Positions 50,401 to 62,957 of a stretch of DNA of 64,000 nt are shown here, in pieces. Location of the stretch: NCBI GenBank assembly GCA_017562135.1, contig QEYB01000629.1, positions 248,001 through 312,000 of the forward strand, given 5' to 3'. Each line of letters begins with the position of its first letter. The first letter of the stretch is position 1. Below the pieces are notes generated by a model. The model did no database searches and was not told the origin of the DNA. It was given only the letters and a program-made list of their open reading frames with translations. The DNA is from Dipylidium caninum (taxonomy: Eukaryota; Platyhelminthes; Cestoda; Cyclophyllidea; Dipylidiidae). Both the position numbers and the translations under genes were made by a program.

Positions 50401-52467
50401 CTGACTATTTCAAGTGAATGTAGTGTAGCGACAGAACGAAAGGCACAAAGTACTATTAACTAACAGATTTGAAATGCTTTTCCAAAGAACGAATTTTCCG
50501 CCCAACAGTTTTATCTAATTGCTTGAGTTTAAATAAACACCTGAAATGCCCTTTAGGAGCTTCAACTGTTGCTTCTTCTGATATATTATACTCATTTGAA
50601 GCGTAACATTGTTCGCCTCAAGCTGATTTTCAGGCTAAAGTAGTATACATTCGGAATACCGATATAATTTGGACCTTCTAATTACCGTTTATTCTCTACA
50701 GAAAATCGGATTTTCTCCGCAATCGTACACCCAAACGACGGACACAACCACTCTCTAACTCAACAAACATCTCACCTGCCTCTACTGCCACCACGACTGC
50801 CAACATCTCTCACGAAGAAGAGAAAGAGGAGGATGCAGAGACAGAGATAGCGACTTCGGAGGGAGCATCGTTAGAGGCTGAAGAGAGACGTACCTCGACC
50901 GAGGTTCATCTCAAGACCACTCCACCTCTTACACGGTCGCACAGTCGTCCCCGCCATGAACGGTACTGCCAAGCTCTCCAGCCCTCTTTCCTTCTCCCCT
51001 CTTCTCCGAAACCTGACATCTCGGTGCCCTTAGAACCACCTCTGTCCCCATCACCCGAAGGGCCGGAGTGGAATGCCCCCATCAAACTTCCATCAGAGGC
51101 CAGTACCACACCCCCACGTAAAAATCGACGTCGTCCAGTGACTCTTGGTTCGCTGGACGACTTCGCTGTCTGTGATGACGCAGCCTCCACTTCGTCCACA
51201 CCGCCCTCCAACTTGAGTCTCACAAGAACCAATAACAATCGTCAAGGCTGGCTGTGGCTTAAAAAACGAACATCCACTTCCTTTGGTAACCGATATGTTA
51301 AACGGTGGTGTGTATTCAAACAGAACACCCTCTATTACTACCGTAACCAAGAGGAGGAAAGTGCAGAGGGTCTCATCCTCTTACACGGATTCACCATCTC
51401 TCCGGTTGCGACGGAGGGTGGGCGTTCATGCCGATATCCCTTCCGGGTCTATAACGAATGGGCGAAGTTCGTGTTTGCTGCAGGCAGTGAGGGCGCTCGT
51501 ACCCGATGGATGAATATGCTAGGCTTGGCGGCAATCGGTCAATCAGCTTGTCTGTGGACGTCACCAATTGGTGGATTTCATCCCGGCTACTTGCCTGCGC
51601 CGTCGGTAGTAGCGACAGAAGAGGAGAAGGACGTGGTGGGTTTGAGTTTGTTGGAACCGCCGAAGACGCACACATCGGCTTCGGAAATATCACGTAGGCA
51701 GCCATTGGTGAGTTGGACTAAAGTCATCAGGCGAATTTTCATCCATTCGGTAGACAAATTACTCATTCTAATCCCTAGACGCCGAATGGCCATTGTTTGG
51801 CTGTTTTTTTCGTCTGCTACAGACCATTCATCGATGCTCCTCTACCCTAAACGTTCCTTCATCTTCGGGGCTACAGCAGACACCGCTCAACACTAGCACA
51901 CTGTCAGATCACCTTGATCGATCTGACTCGGATACCCATCAGCAAAATTTACACCCCCTCCTCTCTGTCAGCGCCACCTGTCTGGTTACCGATTCTACTG
52001 CGAGTTCCACGGATGACGAAGAGGAGATTGACAAAAAGCAACAGTCATACACTAAGGAAACGGATGCAGAAGCGGAGACTAACGCCTCACCAGGGAACCA
52101 ACCACCATGTCGGTTGATGCGTCGTGCTGCAATGATTCGTCGTCGGCGCGTGCGCCGTCTCACGGAGGGGTCAATTTCTCCCACCGTTTTCCTCACGTCT
52201 CCGCCTGTGATGGAAGGACCTAATCCCGCGTCTGAATGGATGTCCCTCTTTTCTGACGCTATGGTGATGGGCTCGAGCCTATTGGAGCAAAAAGGACCAC
52301 AGAATCACCAACTCCATTCTTCAGGCACCAGCAGTGCCGCAGATGAAGGTGAAAGGGGTAGTGAAGGAGGCAGTATGCTTCTTTTACTGGATCCTCATCA
52401 TCTGTCCCTGACATGCTCTCTGTCCAGCCGATCCTTGGAGTCCCCAGAACAAGCGTCTTCATCATAA
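47473..52467 (+). CDS. CNK: Connector enhancer of KSR (CNK), SAM-CRIC-PDZ-PH scaffold
   Basis: A membrane-associated scaffold linking Ras, KSR and Raf in receptor tyrosine kinase signalling. Exons: 47473-48264, 49063-49137, 50057-50238, 50702-51707 and 51823-52467, about 899 residues. SAM (about 12-80): TTWSNAQLVSWAEGVG, LLRLGIDDIGDLRNIQAAV. CRIC follows: GAENMQNLL, KKAASWLERSPFSHIS. PDZ (about 205-305) crosses three exons: CTLEYVTLRKGENENYVG, RIVRDDEIVEVNSQLV, LGWTHTAVARLIQ. PH (about 530-630): QGWLWLKKRTSTSFGNRYVK, YYYRNQEEESAEGLI, KFVFAAGSEGARTRWMNML. This order is unique to CNK. Exon 1 contains two single-base frame breaks, an extra base near 47713-47725 and a missing T at 48178-48181; correcting both restores SAM-CRIC-PDZ and the phase into exon 2. 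The C-terminus is Ser-rich and acidic with no domain. An in-frame TAG precedes the ATG. Confidence 0.92.
48983..48999 (+). repeat. Short ATGA-type tail in CNK intron 1
   Basis: The bases AAATAAATGAATGAATG follow a G+C-rich block (48959-48975, containing GGCGCC) and an AT microsatellite-like stretch near 48935-48960. A tetranucleotide tail after a G+C-rich block resembles the 3' end of short non-LTR or SINE-type insertions, but one copy proves nothing and no target-site duplication was found. Confidence 0.25.
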
Positions 52468-54006
52468 TTTCATATTGTTTTATCATAATGGTAGTCGTGC
52501 AGTTATTTTGAGACTCCTGGTCTTATGGTTTACGGTAGAAATTAAATTTAGTATTTGACGCGCCGATTAATGCGCTAACAGAGAGGGAATGTACAATGGT
52601 GCTAATTAAATTTCAACATTCATTATACCTAATGAAACCAGAAACCAGTTTGCCGAAACCCCCTCAACCCTATGTCAGGGATTAAGATGTCAGAGCCAGG
52701 AACTATGTATTAATATTGTCCCGTGATTATTACTTCAACTTGTAAACATGTCTGCGCTAGGAATATTTCCACTTCAAACGATCGCTTCCATCGTGGTGGA
52801 AGAATGAATATAGAACCGGTTGTCCGGAGCTCATTGGCATTGTTTAAAGATATGATTTATCTTTGCGTGGTAGTGGTCTTTGGCGTGTTCTATGATTTCA
52901 CTAATACTCTTCGAGTGCAAGGCTTGGTATTATATTAAGTGGTTTAATCCGTGCAGCCAGTACTTCCCCCACACTTCATTTTCGTTTTAATATTGCCGCG
53001 TGTAGCTTAGGCACTCAGTATCTCTCTTAATGCGTGACATTAATGCTTTCAAAGGCTTTAAATAAACAGGTGCATTGGGCCCTTAATGGGCCAAATAACA
53101 CATTTGACCTCTAAGCGCACATTTTCTTCTCGTTAAGACTTTTGAGACAATCAGTGAAGATTTGAGCAGAAGCGGAATCGCGCATCGCTAAAAACGAAGT
53201 TGGCATGAAACTATGGGTCTGATATAGAGAACATGCTGTATGATGTTGTAGAGTGATAATCATTGCTGTGGCATATTATCTACTAAATAGTGACTGTATT
53301 CCCGAGCAAGGTCTCAATTCAATCGGGAGGGCGATGAGCCTGAGCAGGAAAATAAGTATATCAAATTGTTTTCCATATATGTAACAACAGCAGTGCATTT
53401 AAAAACTTGCATTAGTTTACTATCGTCTGTACCTATAAGCAAATGAGAAATCAATAAGTGCGCATAGAATATATATATGTATAGGTGATGTGATAAATTG
53501 CATACATTTGTTGTGGGATCACGTCCAAAAACGTTAATCTTCAGGTAACTTTCAGAAAAGTCTATGGCACCAAATAGAATATAAGCACTGTAATATTTTT
53601 GGGTTTTTCCACATTACGTCCTTGTTAAAGGTTGATAGCTACTGCTAGTCATCAAAACCAAATGCACCGGAGAATGACATATATTTTTATAAATGACAGA
53701 TGATTTTAAACTCATGTGATAATTGGCTTTCAAGGTCCATTGTTTGCATTAAATACGTATGTGTACTGAGACAACGCGGACACTTGAATGGGGCTGTCGT
53801 GAACTTGATTGGCTACAATTACCACATTCGCCCACACTTCATTAACAGCCACTTTGTACGATGAATATGCTCTTCACGTGCCTAAACCATTCTTTGTGAA
53901 ACAGATAAAGTTTTGTACTTTTGTGGATGATAAATTTATCCTCTACTAGTTGCGTCATTGCGTCTCAGTGACTATATACGTTACTTAACTTATTAAGCAA
54001 GCAAAG
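52468..54006. other. CNK 3' flank and STIL upstream region
   Basis: About 1.5 kb between two genes on the same strand. An AATAAA at 53061-53066 is a plausible CNK poly(A) signal. The sequence is A+T-rich with short AT runs (for example near 53471-53480). The frame at 52723-52938 shows no domain. No RNA gene or repeat is recognisable. Confidence 0.5.
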
Positions 54007-57000
54007 ATGGAGCATAAAGGGAGAAGTCTGCAGTTCTGCGATGGAATCCTTGGTTGGTATGTAACGAAGCTTAGTTATTTCTGATTAAAGCAAAATTTCT
54101 ATTGTGGTTTCATGGAAGTGCCTGAATGATGCTTCCACGTTTTACAAAACTTGCTCTCTTGAAACCGCCGAAGCGTCTATCATAGGAAAAATCAAGATAA
54201 TTGCTGACAACAAAGTAGAAATTTATGTACATACATTTGAATCCTTGGAGCAGGCTCGTCGACCAGTGCTTGAACAAGCAGAAACCATAATACCTATTTT
54301 TGTGAGTTAACCTTATAATTTTATTGAATAACATCTTCAGGAGTGATTATTCGGGCTATTTTTTTTCGTTTTCAGCTTCTCAGAGGACCAAATACTAGCC
54401 TCCTTTCAGAGGAATCTTTTTATAGACGTATTAAAACTCTATGGAACGGTATTTCATATCAAACGGACTCTCCATTTCGTTTCTCGGACTTTATTTTTAT
54501 CTGGTCTGCGATCGGCTTTAACTTCGAAACTAGCGACAAATTGGAAATCACCTGGGTTGCTTTCAGTGCCATCGCCTTGAATATATCTCCTGGACTTCAG
54601 AAAATCAAAAACTATCCTTTCGAAAGCGATTGTTTTCTCCATTGCGTACACACATCTGTCACAGGATCAAAGTTCCAACAGTTTCAACTTCTTAAATCGA
54701 ATGGCAAATTTCAGAACTTTCGCTTTGGGTTGGTCTTATTATTTATAAACATTTTTTTGGTGGCTGGATAAGTGTTTCTGTTTTTGTAGATTCTTTATCA
54801 TGGATCCTTCGGGGAGTCTTGTACCTTATCTAGACGGAGAAAGAATTATAAACATCATTCCACCTGCTGGCATGTAAGTGACTTCCGCCCATGAGATAGA
54901 TTCCGTTATAGTTGAGAATTAACGTCCTAGAATATATTTGTTTCTCTAGATGGTGTTCAGGCGCACTCGATGAGGAACAAAGTTCAGCCACTCCCCTTAC
55001 TAGTTTTCACACATGGATATCTATGTTACGATATGCATTCGGTCCTAAGAGCCAGCGTGTTTTCTGCACATCGCCTGTGTTGGCTGTCCACAATGCTGCG
55101 AGCAACACTGTTTCATTCTACTCGATTCATGACGATAACAGTAAATCCCCGCGTTCGCCTTGCCTTCAGTTCGAATCGTCAACATCTGCGACCTACGGTT
55201 ATGCTAGTAGGGTGAGTAGATTTCGAATCGTTGCTTAAATTTTTAGGTAAGTTCTCGATCTTTTTCATGGATTTATAATAGTGATAGAATTAGATGCCGT
55301 TTCTGGTATACAAATTTATTTTATTTGATTAGATATGAGTGTTCATTAAAAAATTTAAAGTTGGATGCTCAATGGTTCAATATCCACTGAGGGTTAGGTT
55401 ATGTTACAAGGAAACCATTAATTTTTTTATAATATTTGGAAATTACGCCAAACTTTGGTCAATATTCACACAGTTTTTTGGTAAGATGTTTTTTTTCTTG
55501 ACAGGAAAAACTGAATAAAATTTCTCATCCAAACCTTTTCCAACTCTTTCTAGTTACAGTTCCACATGTTTACCGGATTTGAAGACCTCAAGTCACGTCC
55601 ATCACGAATCTCTTCGCAACGTGTGGTCATTCATTTATCTCATATCAGTCCTGTTAAGCTTCCCAATGAGGCCGTTCTAGTTGACTACAATAAGATGGTG
55701 GAGGCCATTGCTACCCTCTCAGCTGATCTCGAGTGTCAGGTGTTACGGGGCCCCCTTCCAGTCTTGCGGAATACTTCGATTAGTCGAAAGTTATCTTCAA
55801 CGCAACCTAAAAACAATGACAGGCCTGTGTGAGTGTATACTAGGTATAAGTGTGGATTTTCATTCGACATTCATATATGAGTTGTTAAACATTCGTCTTA
55901 AGTTTCTGAAAACTTTGTATTAATTTTTCCAAGTACTTTGACTCCCACTCATAATGCCTCTCTTGCTCATGAGCACGTATTAGCAAAGTAGTTGTTTCAC
56001 CGAAAGCCAATTTTATGCAATCAGGCACGTTGGTGTATATAGGACATGTGGAATTTAAGCTTGATATAGTATTGTTTGGCGGTATGTGATCCTTGCCATC
56101 ATTTCTCAAAGTGATGGTTGTGGTTGTCTGACCTAGGGATAGACTATGCTTCATTTATGTGAGTGGGTTAACCGACTTTAACCCGAACATATTTTCTAGT
56201 AGTAATATTTTTTCTCTTTTCCCATTTAAATAATCAATATTTAGCGCACGAACGTTTCAGTCTAATCGCCGTCTTTTTTAACTTGAGTTTAATAATCTTT
56301 ACTTATTTGAGTGGACTGTTGATTTCGTTAGCATTAAAAGCAAGTTCGTTTACGCTCTTTGAGTCAATCTTTTGCTAAATAACTTTAAAAGTACTGAAAT
56401 ATAGTTTTTTTGCGCGCTTCATGCCACACGTATTTTGAAGACATTTTGAAAGTTACTTTGTTCCCCCTTTAATAATTATTGCCTCAGGAGATATATGACA
56501 AAAAAAATTAAAAGACACATTGTGGAGGCTTCATAGTCATACAAGGGAGTAAATCACTTTTTAAGCCGTTCTTTTCAGTATTTCAACCTTCAACCTAAAC
56601 ATTTACTGCTTGTATTAACTTATATCTTAGCAAGCGTTCCGTCAAGTTCCGCCTCCCTTCATGCAAGGATGTTACTTCTCCTTCTCCTCCGCCCCAAACT
56701 CCGTCAGGTGTTACCGGTTTCGAGGTGCCGGAGGCTTCGATGCTTTTGGAAGAGGGTGTTCCCACTGTCTCTGCTCCTGCATATAGCCCTTATCGCTACT
56801 TTCCCTCCCCCACGCCACCCCCACCATCACAACCGCAATCATGCTATCCCAGAATGCCTGCCTGTTGTTGCTACCTCCAGACAAACAACAACAACAATCA
56901 CAATCCCAATACTTCAATAGCGACTTACGCGAAGATATCGCGTTTGGAATCGCTAGTAACACGCCTACTTGCAGTTCAACAACTCCACCAGGCACCAGCA

Positions 57001-60000
57001 GCAAGAACCCCAGAAAAGACGACATATAAAGCCACTGTTGGCACCAATACTCCAGTTTCCTACGGTGCCTGTAGCGTGGCGGTCAACACCAGTGCAGTGT
57101 GGCCCACACCTGCGGATATTGGACTGGTACCTCCGTTGTCGTTACCATCGGCGTCACCCACTTCTCTTCACTCGACGCCCCTCAAAACCATGGAATCAGT
57201 AGGAATTCAGTGTGAATCAGGTAGCCAATTTTATATTTTTTAAGGACAGTTCCTTTACCTTGCCATTTGCTAACCTTAATCTCGTCTTCCTAATGAACGT
57301 GGGATTTCGTTACTTTTGGCTTTCCTACTTCACACAGGAGCCTCATGAGTCATAATTCACATTTGTAGAGTCAAATCACTGCAGGGCCGATTAGTCTGCT
57401 TCGTCTATTAATTTATTCTGTGTCGGATTTATTAACAACCGTGCCTTCTCATCAAGATGGATGTTGTCCAAATTATATTTGAAACATTCTTCGAGTTTTT
57501 TTTTGGATATCTTCATGATACTTCTCCTCTTGCATGGCTTAAAAATTACATCAGGGCCGACAAGTACACCTTAACATTGGTGCTTAGTGCGGAAACTTTA
57601 GTGGTACCATTTATAATTGATAAGAATTTATCATTTTTCCTAACAGTTTTCTTTTACCCTATCATTTAGTAATTGAAAAAAAGTTAGAAATCTCCCTATC
57701 TGTCGTCAACGTTCCTGCGTTCCTCTTTTTCGCGGGGAAGAAGTAATAAAAAATAATTTTCACTACGTATGAAGTTATTCCTTTAGACACGATAGTAAGA
57801 TTACCACCAAATCCTAAGACCTCTCTTCGAAGAATCTGTTACTGTTATTTTTCATAACAACTTTTCAGTCCAATATGGTCTTACCCAACCCAAAGGTGCA
57901 TATCCATATCCGGAGGAGAATGATCAGTTAAACGGGTTCCCATCATTTCAACATCGATCTCATTCGTCCAGATCTCCAAATCTTCAACAATCTCTTGAGT
58001 CCGATCTCTCCCTTGACGCTGGCCTTTGCAATGGACCACCCTCTACGCTGCCTCCTTCGCATCAAGTAATCTCATTTGTACTGAATGCCACCACCAGCTG
58101 TCCACCTAATTCTTGCTTTAGTTGATATCAGTTAGCAGTTTTAAATTGTCTAAAAGGTAAAAGTGGGCTTTGGTGACTTCCTTTAATGTAACCACTTTCG
58201 GGAGTGCGGTGAAACCTCGTCAGCTATTCGCGATTCTTTCGAGTGATATTTGTGCACATTTTCATTCACTAAATTGAATTGATCATTCGTTGTATACGGT
58301 AATAACAAATGTAAAATTACTCGGGGATGAGAGCAACCTCATATGTTCCTCACCCAGATTTTTGTATCATGGTGAATATGCCAATGAGGGTTTATTCAAC
58401 CGCACTTGAGCTCTACTTCTGTCTTAATCGAATCTCCTAGGTGGTTTGCTTTTTCGGGGAGTGCGGTGTTTCTTTTATGCTAAAATGTCGATTTTCAACT
58501 AGTTAGTGATTCTAGCAGTCCTTCAAAGGTGATAATAAGGAGGAAGAAGAACATACTATTGCCTTTTATTTTTTTGCCTCCGTTTTGCGCAAGTGACTTT
58601 TGAAATGGAAAGTACTGCTTGATACCCACTTTTAACTTTTCCTAATTATTTACCTTATTCGTGTTGTCGTATTGTATGATCCCACCTTTTTCTCCTCCCT
58701 CGAGCTATCTAAGAAACATTGTCTCTGTAACGGTCTGACAGATTTCGAACAGTTCATGGTGTTCGGTTTCTGGAAAATTCCATCACACGCAAACAGGACC
58801 TTTTTATTGTTAGCAATGGATTAGGTGTCGGACTAGGTGCTTTTCTAAGAGAATGCCATTGTTTTTTATACGAGATTATTGCATAGCGTCAACTTCTCAC
58901 CTCGGTTACATTTCGTCGCAAAACGGATCAGTTTCATACCGAGATAAAAGAGATAAACTGGTTTTGCGCCACTAATCAAGTCCCGTCGCCGTCGATTCAT
59001 GAGGGAATCACATTCCTTGTTCTTTAGAACATGGACAGCCGAACTTTAGTGAAAATCCCCTGATATTTTGCCGAGGATCCGAATCCACCCTCGTCTTCAA
59101 GGTAGCATCATCCGGTTGTTGAGGTCGTCCCTTTCGTTCACCATTAAGTTTTCTATTTTAATTTTTAAATTTTAAACCATCTATGACCCTTGATGGGGAT
59201 GAAAACACCGCCGTAAGTTTCGTTAATTCTTTTCACTTCTTTCTTCGCCTTCAACTCTTGATCGTAAAAATATGGTAGACAATGACGTAAAAGTCCTCCT
59301 TCTGTTGTTTGTTTTGGCATCTTTTCCACTTGCTAGACCGAAAGTTTTTAACCAAAAGATACAATTTACAACCAAACTTACCTGATTCACTGCAGTTGAG
59401 TACCTCGACAAAATTCTGATTACTTTTCGGTTTACTCAATATTAGGCGTGTCTAGACTCTTTTTTCCCTTCATTTGTAACGCAATTTTTGTGGCATGAAT
59501 GCGAGCAGACATTTTAATTACTATTATTCTCATTTCTGATCCCATGTCCAAGTCGATTACTTGGTTACGTCTTTTCTCTTTCTCAATAACATTATAGGCT
59601 GCCACTGACGCAACCAACACCGGCGACACCGGCTACAGCCGCCTTCTGGTAGGTTGTTTGTTTGCACGACAGTTACTTAACGCTCCCATCGATGTGGACT
59701 AGTAATAAAGAGTTGGAAAAGGAGGTGACATCAAAATTAGAACGTTAAGACTCATCTAAGTGAAATTAATGCATATTGACTTAGCAGCCATTTGCACCAA
59801 ATTCGTTTACAATCCGCATTTTTCATTGATGCTACCATTCGGACGGGAGAGTCAATGAGTAAACTCACTGCCAACTATCCCATCGCTTTTTAGTGCATTA
59901 TGTAGAGTTCACTGTCTATTCATGTGTCACTTGCGGGTTTCTTGGCAGCGGTCACTACAGCTAACCAAAAGTTAAATTATTACTCTTGCTAAGTCCTGTA

Positions 60001-61681
60001 ATTTTTGTGATGGCTTCTCTAATTTTGTCCTTTTGTCCCTCTTCGAAATCTGTCCAGTATCGCACAGAAGTTTGTTCTTACGCATGTGACTTATTACAAG
60101 TGTCCTATCAAGATAATAGGATGTCAGCAGATTTCATCCAATTTAAGTGTTCCATGTCCGATGTGTGACGTGCCCACTCATGTGAGACTCGGTGTATCAC
60201 ATGGGTGACTATTGTCTCTATGCGCTTACAGGCGGGGATCCACCAAGTGCTTAAATCTGTGCCACATATGCGTAGAACGGTCTCAGTACCGAATGAATTG
60301 TCGCTGATGACTTCGTCAGTGATTCTTCCGCGTTCGTCTGCCACTGCCGGTGTCGTGGGCACAGAGGGGACGAGTCTTACCGACGCTGATGCCGAGGCGG
60401 ATGTGGCGAGGCATCGTCGTCGTTGCGAGGAAGAGGTAGCTGAGCGCTTCGACTTATTACATTCTCTCCTGCCTCCCCATTCTGACATGCCTTCCTGCTT
60501 TGGGCCGTGAGTTGTATTGAGGAATGTTGCTTCTATTTTTTTATGGTGCCTCAATTTTCTTGGTTTGCTTTCTTTGTGATCATAAGCATATTCTGTTGAT
60601 TTCTATCCTTTATAAATTTGATTGACAGTTTTGACTATCAACGTTACGCCATCTAATTGAAATGACTCGTATTTTCGCCACGAAATCGTCGATGTTTTAG
60701 AAATACTCCGTTATAAGAATAACGGAAATAGCGTTGTTGAAGGACTTGGTTGCATTCTGGTTGTGTGTGCTGCAAAGTTGCACCGTCTAATATGAATTTA
60801 TCTACTCTAGGTGAAGGTTTTCAGATTTCAACTTAAAAAGCCACTAGAATGCATTGCTGCCCATATTTCTAACGTTTGGGGTCCTATAAAATCTCACCAG
60901 AAATTTTTTATTCCTATATGATGGGTTTGCTCTGCCACCGACCCAAGTTACCATTCTGAAGTCCGTTAAAAGCACCCGTCACACCCACTGAGGAACAAAC
61001 GGAAGTTAAATTTTTCTCTTTGTGCGTATTAGCTTATTGTTTTTAGTATTTAAATAATTTTATCCTAACCATTTCGCATTATCCTTTAGGGAAATGAGCA
61101 CCCCGCAACCAGGCAAAGCTGATGCCAGCTTTCCCACCGCCCCCAATAGTTTTACCACAGCTCCAGATCTTCCGCCCCAACCCATAACTTCGTCTCTTCC
61201 ACAAGTTCACGGCTATCATAACACCAGATCTACGGACGAAAGCTCTATTTTAATGGGTTTGGCTCGTAAGTACTTACCACCCTCCGTCATCGCCCAGCTG
61301 GCACCTTCTACTTCGTCCGTCACCACTGCAATGCCTGACGTAAGTTGTTGCGGCACCGAATTCAGTTTGGCAACGCAACGCTACCTGATCAAACATGGAT
61401 TACTAGCTGCAAATGGGTGTGAGAACGTCCCAGTTGCTGGAGGCGAATGGACTAGACAACGGGGTTTGCAGTCTACCGAGATCTCCGATATACCCCGATT
61501 AACAGTGATGGAAGGGAGTGATTTAATGGGAACCAGGGAGAGTTACTTCCCTTGTTCGCGAGTCTTCCCTACAACAGATGAAAAGGACCGGGAGGTGGAG
61601 GAAGACGAAGGGGATGATGTGAATTTCAATGCGCCTATTCTCAATCTTGAGCACTTAAGAGCGTTGCCGAAGTTATTGTAA
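54007..61681 (+). CDS. STIL: Centriole duplication factor STIL (Ana2/SAS-5 family)
   Basis: STIL binds and activates PLK4 and recruits SAS-6 to start procentriole assembly. Exons: 54007-54056, 54091-54301, 54376-54728, 54790-54873, 54950-55211, 55554-55828, 56631-57220, 57869-58065, 59598-59648, 60232-60506 and 61090-61681; all phases fit and give about 979 residues (human about 1,290). Evidence: an N-terminal block with FGFFIMDPSGSLVPYLDGE, AGIWCSG and WISMLRYAFGPKSQRVF, parallel to vertebrate STIL; a coiled coil near residue 510 (YAKISRLESLVTRLLAVQQ); CSVAVNTSAVWP; the STAN motif at about 830-895 (ILMGLARKYLPPSVIAQLA and EFSLATQRYLIKHGLL); and the C-terminal LEHLRALPKLL. The first intron is 34 nt. 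Exon 59598-59648 is the least certain, and small exons may be missing between 58066 and 60231. The N-terminal start is tentative. Confidence 0.88.
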
Positions 61682-62957
61682 TGCAATGGCATTTGTAAAT
61701 ATACACCAACTTCCCATAGCTCCATGGAGCCGTATTTGCTACCAGTACGGTCTTTGTCATTGCCTTTGAGATTATTTTTTGTGGATGTGAAGATTATCAG
61801 TTTCACCTCATTGAGCCCAAACTTGTTTCTATCACTTCAACAGCTGTTATGTCGCGCTACCTTTGTAAAATGTTGGCTCTTCGCTTGTCAACTTCTCGGT
61901 TTTGCTGAAATAATGTAAACCGATAGTGTGCAAGTAGAGGAGAAGTTGAGTTGTGGAAATCATAACAGCTATTCTCTACTAAGAATCACTTTTTGTATAA
62001 GGGGAGACCGGCAGCTGCACCACACAACTGGAATAGGGAGATGAGACGGCAGTCGGAATCAAGACCTGCAGCAGAGTAAATCATAAGAAGACAACCAGAG
62101 GGAGTATTATACTTCCATTTTGGAGGCTGTGGATGAAGTGTATTATTTAAAATCGACTCTGTTATAGGATCCGCGAAATTTATATTCTATTACTTCGGTC
62201 TCTAGTAATTATATCGGGGAGCACTTCGTCATGTCATTTTTGACTTCTGTTGCTTTTAAGGACGATTTAGACTTGATCGCTAAGTAGCAGTGATTCAGAT
62301 GTTAGAAGGTCCATTATTGACGCCTATAATGAATTGAGGTAACTACCTGTGGGTGTTGTAAGCGTTAAAACGGTGAAATTTTCCTGGTTTCTTATAGTCC
62401 CGTGGTATCTAGCTTCAAGATTTTTGAAGCAGACCGCCGCAAAATTCCTTAGGACCATGCACATCGCAGGGTAATAAGAGTTGACCAATGGGCAGAAAAT
62501 TTTTTATTAATGGCGTTTTACAAGCGGTAGCTACGATCAGGTCTTTCACCCGATTTATTGTATCCTTCATGATGCTCAGAATATGGAACGTTTAATTATA
62601 GACGCTTTCTCATGTAATACGGCAAAACTATATCTACACGCAGTTTTAGAACTCAATTAAGGCACCACATTCTTCAGATCGTAAAATAATCTGAGGCAAA
62701 ATAAACAGTTTGTTATTTCTCTGTAGTAATTGTATCATGAAACAGATTAAGGCCACAATGCTTTAAGTCCTCCAAACACTTCATTTGGACCAGAAGCGCT
62801 TAGTACGGTGGTTATGTAAGTTCATTGCGCTATGCTTTCTTGTAAGCTTTCCCAATAATGTTCAGAATAATGTTCTTGAGGTATCTGTTGACTGACTTAC
62901 TTAACGGATTTTTTTAATGTTTTCTGGGCATTTCCGAAAGGTTGTCTCGCCGCCCTA
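61682..62957. other. Intergenic region between STIL and the phospholipase gene
   Basis: About 1.3 kb. The first 250 bp after the STIL stop contain a frame on each strand that reads as 3' UTR. The remainder is A+T-rich. A short direct duplication (AATAATGTTC, twice within 62853-62875) is visible. No gene, repeat family or RNA gene is recognisable. A good acceptor-like sequence (TTTCCGAAAG, ending about 62940) lies just before the next start codon. Confidence 0.5.

Noticed and set aside
51024..51896. 290-codon open frame running past the end of CNK exon 4
   Set aside because: The last part (51708-51822) is an intron with good GT and AG sites. Splicing links to the long frame ending at 52467, so the read-through stop is not the gene end.
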